Positions 42,601 through 54,100 of a DNA stretch of 64,000 nt are shown here, piece by piece. Numbering within the stretch: position 1 is the first letter of the stretch; every line of letters begins with the position of its first letter. A program made the translations under genes and the position numbers. The DNA is from Lates calcarifer (taxonomy: Eukaryota > Chordata > Actinopteri > Centropomidae). The DNA lies in the NCBI RefSeq assembly GCF_001640805.2, contig NC_066838.1:7458601-7522600 (forward strand), given 5' to 3'. The notes below the pieces were generated by a model. The model did no database searches, had not been told where the DNA came from, and saw only the letters and a list, made by a program, of their open reading frames with translations.

Positions 42601-43916
42601 CACTCTGTCTGACAGCATCATATTTATTCTGTATCAGCTCGTTCTGAATCTTCATTGAAGATATATGATGTTTACACTGTCTGGAATATTTTAACAGAAA
42701 GTCCACATTATTGATGGCCGTACCATTTTATCAAATGTAAAAATTATAGATGTCTTGTGAATAATTTTATACACATTTCTCCAGAATTCATACTGACATG
42801 TCTGGTCTCCTTGGAAACAAGGTCTGTCTGCTCAGCATCACTTTGTAATGACCGACACTCAGGACGGTCAGGGAGGATCAGGAGGGGAAGTTAACCCTGA
42901 CCTTTGTACTAAAGGTAGTCACATCTCAGAAGGCAGGATGAGTCATTCAGGGAGAGTTGATCACACTGATTGACTGATGATTGTTTCACTGTTTACTCTT
43001 CACTCTTATTACACTGTATCAAAGCCAAATTAATGCTTATGCAGCAACAACATCACAGTGCTGCTGCTCCACATTAACAGTGATCACCTGGTGAAGCACA
43101 AAGGGCTCTGTCAAATCACCACCATCACCACAAACCACAGCCTCAAACACTGTCAACAAAACAACACAATGATCGTGTTAATTTCTTTCTGTCAGTGGAG
43201 CAATTTTAAATACTCTAGAGGATAGAGGGAGCAGCCACAGTGAACCATTCAAACCTCTATCCTCTCAGCACATTAACAAACTTTACTGAGCCCTGATGTT
43301 GTGTTGGAAACTAAAACTTACCCAGAATGCACCAGGAAATCAAATCGTGGCAAAATGGGAAAAGGCCAATTATTTACTGATATCTTTATTAAAAGAACAT
43401 GTTTGTTTGGCTGCACTGTAAAAACATACACCAGCTGCTTCTCTGCTGTATTTCTGCTGCTGTAGTGTAGAGTCTACTGCTATCATCAGAAATATCAGAA
43501 TATATTTTTATTCTCTCAAACACTGATATCTGTTCTGATCGTTGGGCTCTACTGACTGACATTCGCTGAAGTAACAGAATTAGAGCCTGAGTAGTTTCAG
43601 TGACTTACACACACTCAGAGTGGAGATCTTCATTTCAAACTGCTGATCACTCCACAGTTTGTTCACTGATACTATGTTAAGTGTAGGCGTAACCCTGAAA
43701 TGAGCTGTTCTGGCTTTGAGGTCAGAATGTCCTCACAATTCAAACTGTCCTGAAACATCAACACCAGTGGGCTTTCACAAGTCAGTCCTCACAAGTACAG
43801 CTAAGCTATAATACATTTTACACACACACACACACATGCATGTGATCTCACATTGAGTCACCACGTCCTGCACCCAGAGGGTGTGAAAGACACCAGACTC
43901 TCTCTGCATGTAAGGA

Positions 43917-43989
<73 letters not shown>

Positions 43990-46900
43990 TAATGAGGCAG
44001 TTAGTAGTGGTGTTGCTGCGGCTGCCAATGTTCTGAAGTCAGCCTGTTTGCCCTGACAGCCGAGCAGATCATCTGTTCACATTCTGGCTTCATGGGACCT
44101 TCATATGTGTGTGTGAAGGCATTATGGGTAAATGTACAGTATAAGCTCACACACACAGCTCATTTCTTTCCTTTGGGTGTTATCGTGTGGAGTCTCACAG
44201 ACAGGAAGTGAAGGGCAGGTGTGGTTTAAATGGGAGGAGGATTAACAGGTAGATCCAGTGAGGAGGACGGAGAGATTACTGAAATGAAATACTGAGAAGA
44301 AAAGGTGGAGGAGTCAAGCGCATAAAGGAGGGAAATATTATAGATGCATGAGAAAAGGGAGGGTACAGAGTCAAAGTGTACGAGTGATCATTGTGTGATG
44401 AAAGAAAATAAATAAAGTACATGCGGGACAGACTGAAACACTACAAGAAAGAAATTAACTGTGAGGTTAACAAAGAAAAACTGAAAATAATTTTAAAACA
44501 AAGTGTTGAGTGACGACCCTCTGTAAATTCAGCTGTAGGTCTGTAGAACAAGACATGTTTTGTAGTGAACATCATCACAGTTTGTTGGTCAGACACAGCC
44601 TGCTCTGTATTTAAAATCTACTTTGACCGGGTCTGAACAGTTCAGACCCTGACATGCAGATGAAGCCAGTGTTTTTAGGTCTCACCAGCTCACAAATTTT
44701 AACCCCATTTAATCACAGCAGAGTAAATTTGCCACTGAAAATACAAACGGAGCAAACAGAGAGAACACAAAACATAAACATGACATCCAATTATTTCAAT
44801 GTTTACAGGATATCTGCAGGTTTTAGTCCAAAAAATGTGCTACAATACAACTCAATGTCATTTAAATACAGCTATGTAAAAAAGTTGTCACTACATCCAG
44901 TCAAATCAGCTTGTTAAAACATGTAAGTTATGATGCAAATGACAGCTTGATACAGAAATGTTTTAAAATATTTTGGAGAGAAATAGGTGTATTTTAATTA
45001 CATTTTTCAGAATCACTTTTCTAAAAAAGACACTATGTGTAGACACTGTATGTAGTTTATATTGCTTTGAAACTACCACTTAATGTCCTACACAGATCGG
45101 CTGTAATATTAGTATTAAAAGCTGAACATTACAAACTTCACTAAGGTAGGATAATTGTTAACATACACTAATGTGACAGATGATTTGAGAGAGGAGTGAA
45201 GGAGTCCATCTATCCATATTGAAATCCTTACCCAGGAAATTTAACTTCTTCAAGAAACCTAAAAGAAGTCCAGCACTTAGGACAAGTACTAATGTGACCC
45301 CCACCTCATATATTTACTCTGGACTGGATCGACTGCTTCTCATAATGAATTGGATATTTTGCTCTTTGGTATCACACAAATCGAGGTGTAATTACACTTC
45401 TACATCCTGTGAAGCTGTTCTCTATCTCACTGCTCCAAATGATCTGGCAGCCTTCAGATGTAATACTATAGTTTTCATTCAGGTTTCACAAAACCAGACC
45501 ACAAAGCCCCCACATTGACAAAACTGTGTGTTTAGCATCATACATTAAAGTATGAAGACGAGTTTCAGCTACAGGGTGATAATTATATTTATCTCTTTTT
45601 AGTGTAAAGACAGAAGGATTCACACACAGTGATAAAGGCTGGAGTGTTAAATACAGTCAGCTCAGAAAGACCTGGATCATGTTCATTTGAAAAGACATAT
45701 GATACAGGGAACTAACTTCTGTGTGTGAAAGAAGGCTGTAGAAATGAGGTCTGACTGAGCCAAGACCAGCTGCCAAACAGACCTCTGCCAGCAACTAAAT
45801 GAAACATGGCCTCACCTTCGGCCCGCGGACTACAAGACCACCTGGGTCAACAGACCATGAGCACGACCCTGAAACAGGACCGCGGCTCAGAGCGAGAAAT
45901 CATCATCAACGGGGGCAAACAAACTCAGCTGCTCTCCCAAATGTTGGCTATAAATACCACAGGATCCTTAGCATTCTGCACGGTGGCAAACCAACAGTGT
46001 CAAGGATCAATAATTTATGCGAGCAAGAGAAAGTTGTCAGATCCAACAATGCCTGCAGACAGAGCCGTAGCGTACGGCTTGTTTACAGAGAAGGATGCCA
46101 TTGATTAATCAGCACTTGACAGCCATGTTGAAGAGGAGAGAAAAAATTTGTTGAACAGGGAAAATCATTTTAGGACTGAAACGAGTGTATTTTTATAACA
46201 ATATCTTTGAAAGTGTAGCAGACAGAGAGACAGGCAGAGACACACAGACTGTATTTGTGAATTTTGCAGCAACACTGGAGTCGTGATGAATCGTACGGTG
46301 ACTGCCAACAGCATGGCATGGCTTCACACACTCTTTTCTCTTTCATTTCTTTATGCACAGTCCTGGACAGTCATCACATAGATATCTATGGTGTGCATAC
46401 TGAGCAGCCAAGGTGCTAACAATTGCTGCTTATTTACAGGGAGTGTACGGGACATTTACTGCAAAACCTAAAGCTGGAAACAGAACAACTGACATACTCA
46501 CACATTATTCAGTTGTAACAGTGAACATATCAGCAAATCGTTGTTCATTTCCACATTCAGCAGATACAAAGCAACCTTAGCATTCACACAGAGTCTAGTG
46601 TCTGGATTCCTAACGAATATAAGTCAGATATTCTCCAACACCTCCTGAGTCAGTGTTACAAACAGGTTCCTACTGTGGGCACAAGATGGATGACTGTGGT
46701 GTTTACAGGCTGGAAAACAAACCTCGGAGCTAACAGAGGCTAAAAAACCCATTTCAAATTACACAGTTATTTAAAGCATTAAAGGATATTTGTATAAAAA
46801 ACATGAATTAGAGCAGTTTTAAAGAAAAGAAGTAAGTGAGAGAACTGTATAAAACGCACTTTTGTCCAGTTTTATACCTGCAGTCTTCATCAGTCTGGTA

Positions 46901-47799
46901 TGACCTATAGTTCACAGACACCAATATCAGTCTCTGAAAACTTTAAATAGAAACTACAGTGAAAATAATAACTTGAGTCAGTTTCCAAATATTATTTCTA
47001 TCCCACTTGCTCCAAGCCACATCTCCTAATGATGACATGAATTCAAAATGTGTTACACTGTAAATTAACTTGCCTCAGTGGTCACATGTATATACAGTAC
47101 TCTGGCTTTAAACAAGAGTTTATTGACCTGACAGTGTTTTATATTGTGTGTAAAGTTAATTACTCCTTTTGGGGAAATGCTGATTAACATTAACTCCTGA
47201 ACCATGGAAATGTGATATAAACATCTACTGATGTGCAGAGGAAATGCTTGTTGATGGAGATTCAAACTGAATTTTATATTTTCCTATAAACTGAGCCTGT
47301 TTTGGTGGAGCAGTGTTTGATAAAAGCCTCTGTACATACAGAGTGGTATATCCGGTTAAGCACCACCGTCTTCTAATGTTATCCCCTAGGAGCTGCCCAG
47401 TACGACCACAGTGGGCTCCTGTTAGCCACTGGGAGCTGTCCGCTCCACACTTCCTCCGCCCTCGATGCTTAATCAGAATGCGGGTCGATTTCCAGAGTTC
47501 ATGGGAGCAGTTCTCCCACAGCTCCCAGACCCTGCTGGTTCAATTTAAAATGAGTCGACAATACAGACTGTGGCTCATTCTGGCCCAGAGAGCTCACACT
47601 GAAACAGAGCTGATCTGTCTCCTCCTCCGCTCTGTGACACTCTCTGTGTTACTCTGTGTGTGTGTGTGTGTGTGTGTGTCCATCCCTGGCCTCATCCTGA
47701 GTGAGAGTAGCATCCATCACAACTCCCAGTCTCCACTGGCACTTCCACTCAGGCTGAGGGATGATGGTAACGCCCCATAGTTTAGCTTAGCCAGGATCA

Positions 47800-47830
<31 letters not shown>

Positions 47831-48097
47831 GTATGACTAAGAACAGGACAGGAGCTAGTTCCCTGCCCAGCTCAGGTGAGATGGATGGATGATTATGGTT
47901 CAACTGATGACAAAGTTATAGAATTAATCAGTTAGATCAGATACAATTGATCAGTTCTGTATCAGCTGCATGTGGGAAACCTCCAACACACACTTATGCT
48001 AATGTGACATTTAATCTGATCTGATGTAGGAACCATTATCATCATCAGCATTAATTCCTTTCTCAGGTTTCTGTGTTGATTTACATCTTCCATGACT

Positions 48098-48134
<37 letters not shown>

Positions 48135-51100
48135 CATTCTCTCTTTGCCAAACCAGCTGCGAACATATTCAGTCAAACTGTAGCTGCAGAATATTTCCAT
48201 GGACTCAGTCTGATCCAGTTTCAAAGAAAGAAGAAAATAAAGCATAAAATGATGTCTCCTGATCACACTGTTGCTCAGAGATCTGGGACAGATCATGGAT
48301 TTTACAGTTACAGTCACTGTGACTGTGGATTAGTCAAGAGCTCTGATTTCTGTCTAAAGAGCAAGAGAGGTGATCTGGATCCATGTTACAGATCCTGTCA
48401 TCCAGTCAGGAATCAGTCTAGGCCAGCTAGAATCTATGCTCTCATTACATATACATGTATAAGAACCACATAAACATTTGTTTGTTTACCATGACATTTC
48501 TGATCATTCAATAACACACAATCACTAATATGAGACTTACACTAAAACTTTCTTTTCTGAAACCTACTTTACACTATTTGCATTTTTAATTTACATCTAA
48601 ACAAGAGGTGAGACATTTGAAGCTTTATCTTATCGCATATACAAAGCTTGAGGTCCCTCTGAAACTACTCTGAATTTCTGTATGGAAATAATCTGAATGT
48701 AGATGATCTTTCTCAGGTCACAGTGGAGACAGAGTAAATCAGAGTGAATACTGGATTTATTAAGTACACAGAAACACATGATGTGTAAACAGAAAACTGT
48801 TTGTCAACCATAAGGACATTATAAGAGATAATATGTCAGATGTTCTGTTTTCTGTTTGTTCTGCTGCTCACAGGTGGTCAGGGGAAAATAAATCCATTAA
48901 AACAGCATTAAATCCTTCACTGAATCGTTTCACCTCGAAAGGTGAGATGGAGTTGAGCCAGGAGCTGAACCTGTACAAAAGGCATCTGAAGGAGTGCTTT
49001 CGTTACAGAGCACTAACTGTCTCTGGACTTAAGGTTTAGTTCCCTGTTTAACTGCCTGTTTAGTTCTCTGTTGAGCTGCCTGTTCAGTTACCTGTTTAGC
49101 TGCCTGATTAGTTACCTATGTAGTAGAGTAGGTGAGGGAGTCTTACCCCAGGGCCTTGAGGAGATTCTGGAGGAGAAGCTGGTGCAGTGTGTCTCTGACC
49201 TGAAAAACACAAACCAGACAAAGATAAAGACACTGACGGTGTATCAGCTTATTAAGAATAAACTTGTAAAGTCTTGTTGTCTTTATGTATTTTCTTCATC
49301 TGCATGTCTCTTGGCTGTGTACAAACAAGTCCAACTTTGTGTTTAACAAGCTAAATTAACAGTATTACATCCTCCCTGCTCTGCATACCTGTAGCTCTGA
49401 TCATTTTACTGAGTGGTGAGACATAAGAGGCAATATTAGTTTGTGAGGATGAATGGAAGTTGATAGTAAAATGTCATCTTTTCTTATTGCTTCCCAGTTG
49501 ATTGGATTAGCAGTCAGGTGGCATCCTGAGGAATAAAGAACACACTGTAACTCTGCTCTAAATAACTTCAGCAAAGCAAATAACTCCACTGAACTCTGAG
49601 AGACCAAAACTATTTACAATCAGTCACAAATCTCTCCAATTTCACAGAGATCAGGAGGCAGCGTTAGATTTAGATGTCACACTGAGTTTTAAGTCTAACC
49701 AATGCTTCCTGAGTTTTTGGTTGGTCGCCATGGTAATGCTGAAATGAAAGGCTTTCCAGTATCTCTTTGTCCTCCTCTCCCACTCACTCTCCCGCTCTCT
49801 GTGCTGGGCTTCACTGGCCTTTTGGAAATTGCTTCAGATGCCTGGGGTGTCTTACTGTAGTTCCCATCTGTTCACACTACATGCACATAGAGTGGACACA
49901 GTGCCGGACAGGCTGGCTCTGTGTCACAAATGTGCTCTGGTATCCCACCCCAACCCCCACCCCCCTGGCAGCCATTTTGTTTTTTAGGGCTTTCCGTTCT
50001 CTCGCTGTTTTATGTCTTGGGCTGATAGAAAATGGGTTTCACCTCATTAGCTGGCCTCGATGTGAAACTGGCCACTTACTGATGATCAAGGAGAGGCTTT
50101 GTTGGCAGCTGAGCGGACGAGCAGACATACGAGAGGTGGATACAAGCATATGAGTGCCAGAACCCGGGGATCAAGGAAAAATACATTCAAATATGTAAAG
50201 ATGATGCATCATTAAAATTCATTAACGAGCTTCGGTGTCAAAACAGCAGGATCGCCTCTCCGCTTCTCATCAGAAACCGGGCGATGTGCGATGGTCACAT
50301 CAACAACACAGGACACTGACAATAAATTATAGATAGATGAAAATACATGAAGCTGATGAGGATTTCCTCCCATTTAACTGGAAGTCATGTCCATATCCAT
50401 AACTTTCATTCTGAGAATGGAAAAGCTTCTCTCTAACTAATGACTGATCCAAAGGTTGCGAGACACATCAAGCTCTTTCCACGTTAATAAATATGCATGC
50501 ATCAAAATCATGAATTACATATGAATCTCTGGTTTGTCTAAAGAAGCAATCTGCAATGGAAAAAAGCATGTTTACAGGCAACACTCACACACAGAGGCAC
50601 ACACACAGTCTTGGAAAAAAAGGCAAAGTCAAGGATGATTATCAGCTGAAATCAAAGAATGACAGAGATTCATGGTATCGTCCTGCTCTGAACACTGGAC
50701 CAAATCACCCAGGCTTCCTGGGAGATCCTCTGAGGACACTTGAGCTCTGATTAAAATGTCATTAATAGACTTTGCCAAAAGCTTCTCCACACACCCGTGA
50801 AGTAGGTCCTGATCAACACTATTCTTCTCTCCCAAGATAAGTTAACAGGATCATTAGGAGGGAAATCATCGAGTATACGACCAGGGTCCACTCCAGCTCT
50901 CTGTGCTGTCACTGGGATTGAGTGGTGTGTGTAGTGTTTACTACACTTTTAATCAATTCCCTGAAAGACACAGAGCAAATCAGCGGTGTGGCTTTCAATA
51001 AGAGATGCAGACAGTGGCACATCATTTATCTTTGGCTGTGTGCAGGATGTGGAATATTTAATCAGAGCTGTGTTTCAGAGGGAGGCCTCTTTAAAGCTTG

Positions 51101-54100
51101 GGGTTCAGGAGTTATTTTTGGTAAGATATCGTGGAGCGGTCATGCTTAATTGGGAACGACGGAATAAAACAGCTTCTGCTAAAGCTATTCAGCAGCACAC
51201 ACTGATAACCCCTTAAAAAAGAGAGGAACTGGGTTCAGGTTTATTTTCACATTCTTAATCACTGCTCTTATAGAAAGCAGGGAACAGCCAATATACCAGG
51301 TGACACAAGTGTCTTGTGTTTTTCAACAGCACACAGAAGCTGTTCGGCTACAATAAGAAGAAATCTGCTTATTTTTCAGGACAACACTAATCTGATCACT
51401 GTCACATCAGCTCTGTGGAGCTCTGCTGAAATCTGAACAGAAAAGTTGATTAAAACAGGCAGAGACACTGTGGGCCAGTTTCTGTTTTGACAGTTTCTGC
51501 TTTAGACCAATATAATCACATATACTGTATTTACACCTGGGAGAACTGGGGTCAGTCTCATGACGGAGGACTCTGAAGTAAGCAGGATAATTTTACTCTG
51601 TAATTTTATCCACATCTCTGCAAAGTCTGAGAAGATGGTAGCCTGTCTATGTGAGATCACAACAATAGAAGATTGATAAATAAAACATACAAACACCAAA
51701 TGTTACATGACCATAGATTTAGGAAGAGTCCAAAATTCACTTCAGTTCACTATTGATTAACAAAGACTCACTGCATGATGACTGACTGAAGAGCAACAGT
51801 GAAGGCCTGTGAGAAAGTTTCTCCTATAGCTCTACAGTTTGGTGAATAACTGTGGAAATCTATAAAATCTATTAAACTCATGGTTCCTTTAGTAGCTTTT
51901 TCAAATAGAGCTTTCTCAAATGTAATTACAGCCTAAACACAGAACCATATACAGACCTAACAGGACGTTGTGTGTAAGGGTAATCCTTGTATCAAATGAT
52001 CTATTCTGTCCTCAGGTCAGGTGACTGGATTGTATAGATAATGTGTGAGTTCCTGGTCAGGAATCGATCTCTGTGTTTAAACTGTAAAAAATGTTTGATT
52101 CCACTACATTTAATACATCAGAACCCATTTTAATATAAAATAAAAAAGACATGAGCAATGGATTAAAATCTAACTCATTGTATCAGGTGGTGACAGTGGT
52201 TAGCACTGTCCCCTTACAGCAAGAAGGTTTTGGGTCCAAATCCCAATCATCCTAGGGTTTTTCTGTGTGGACTTTGTATGTTCTCCCTGTTCCTGTGTGG
52301 GTCCTCTCCCAGTTCTCCAGCTTCCTCCCACAGTCCAAAGACATGCAGGTTAATTGGCGACTCTAAATTACCCTTAGGTGTGAATGTGAGTAATTGTTTG
52401 TCTCTATATGTCAGTCCTGTGCTAAACTGGTGATCTGTCCAGCTGAACCCTGCCTCTCACCCAAGATGCAGAAATATCCTGTTTCAAACAGATGATGAAA
52501 ACTAGTCCGTTCATCTATTACCTCTGTAATTCCTTATTATCAGGATATCCCTATAACTGTGTGAGTACTGACATGACCTTGAGAAAGAGATCATATTTCT
52601 CCTGTGTTTGCTTCTCTACACTGGCTCCCTGTTAAATCCACAATAGAATTGTAAATATTCCTCCTTACGTACAAAGTCCTTCCTGACCATTGTATCATAA
52701 AGACCTCATAGTTCACTAAGATGCTGGTTTACTGCTGCTTCCTAGAGTTTCCAGCAGTAAAATGGGAGGCAGAGCCTTCAGCTGTCAGACTCCTCTAATG
52801 TGGAACCTTCTTCCAGTTTGGGTCCAGGAGGTCAAAACAGCCTCTGTGTCTTTAAGATCAGGCTGAAAACTTTCCTCTTCAATAAATCTTATACAGCTGG
52901 ATCAGGTGAGTCCTGAACCATCCCTCGGTTATGCTGTTGTGGGTCTAGACTGCTGGGGAAACTCCCATAATGCAGAATACTTCTCTCTCTCTCTGCATTT
53001 ATATCACATACTGCAGGACTTTGTCTTTTCTCTCCCTTAGTTTGTGCTTTTCCTGTCTGTCCTCATTCTGCAGGCAACTGACTCCAGATCTGCCACCACT
53101 AGTTAACACTCAACACTCATTATTATTATTATTAAATACTTAATGATAATAAGGAATGATGATGATGTATTTGATCACCTGATTCGCCCAGGGCTTTTCT
53201 GTGTGGAGTTTGCATGTTCTCCCTGTGCCTGCATGGGTTCTCTCTGGGTATTCCGGCTTGCTCCCACAGTCCAGAGACATACATCTTAGGTTAATAGGTG
53301 ACTCTAAATTGCCCGTAGGTGTGAATGTGAGTGTGATTGGTTGTTTATATGTTAGCCCTGCAATGGACTGGTGATTTGTACAGGGTGTACCCTGCTTCTC
53401 GCCCAATGACAACTGGGATAGACTCCAGCCCCCGACCCTTAACGGATAAGAGGTACAGATAATGGATGGATGGATTATATAAATGAAACTGAACTGAATT
53501 GAATTTACACAGATATAATAACACTTTATTCAGCAAATGTATTACTGAGATCTAGAAACACTGTGATTCTGCTAAAAAAAAAAGAAAGAAAGAAAAAAAA
53601 AGTGGCACATACATCATTGAGGAGCAATCAGACGGACAGACAGACTGTTAACAAATCCTAAGGTTAACCAAACTTTTTTGGAAGAAAATTTAAGGCAAAC
53701 AGGAGGATTATGATCTAAAATCCATCAAAGTTGAATTCACTGTGATAATGATAGTGAATAATACCTGAGACGAATACCAGCTACCACTGACTGAAAACAA
53801 AGATACTAGAATCTCAGTACATCAGTAAAAAGCACAGTCAGGATGTAAACATTGGATGTGAGGTGTTTTCAGTTTCTCTCTTAAAGCAGACGTTAGTGTG
53901 AAGGTGAAATGGTCTGTTGAAGATCAAGAGGTCCTAATGGACAACCAAAGTCTTCTCCCAGCACTTTGAGTTTATCCCACCATCCCCCTCAGGCCCCTGT
54001 CAAGAAGTGTGTTAATCATGCAGAGAGCAGGTGCTGCCACTGAGATAACACTGCAGAGGTGGGGGCTGTATTATATACAGAGGACAGACCAGTTTGATGC

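Larger units (their letters stand above)
40696..49146 (-). other. nphp4 intron C-D
   Basis: 8451 nt. It holds a possible LINE scrap (41640-41775), TC/AC microsatellites (43821-43989), a Penelope-like tail fragment (45228-45282) and an unassigned ORF (45806-46108). It also has GT/CA repeats near 47.7-48.1 kb and the 12-bp minisatellite at 49034-49123. Confidence 0.8.

Noticed and set aside
49034..49123. Regular short repeat that might suggest a CRISPR array
   Set aside because: Units are 12 bases in direct tandem with no spacers, in a vertebrate intron. It is a minisatellite.
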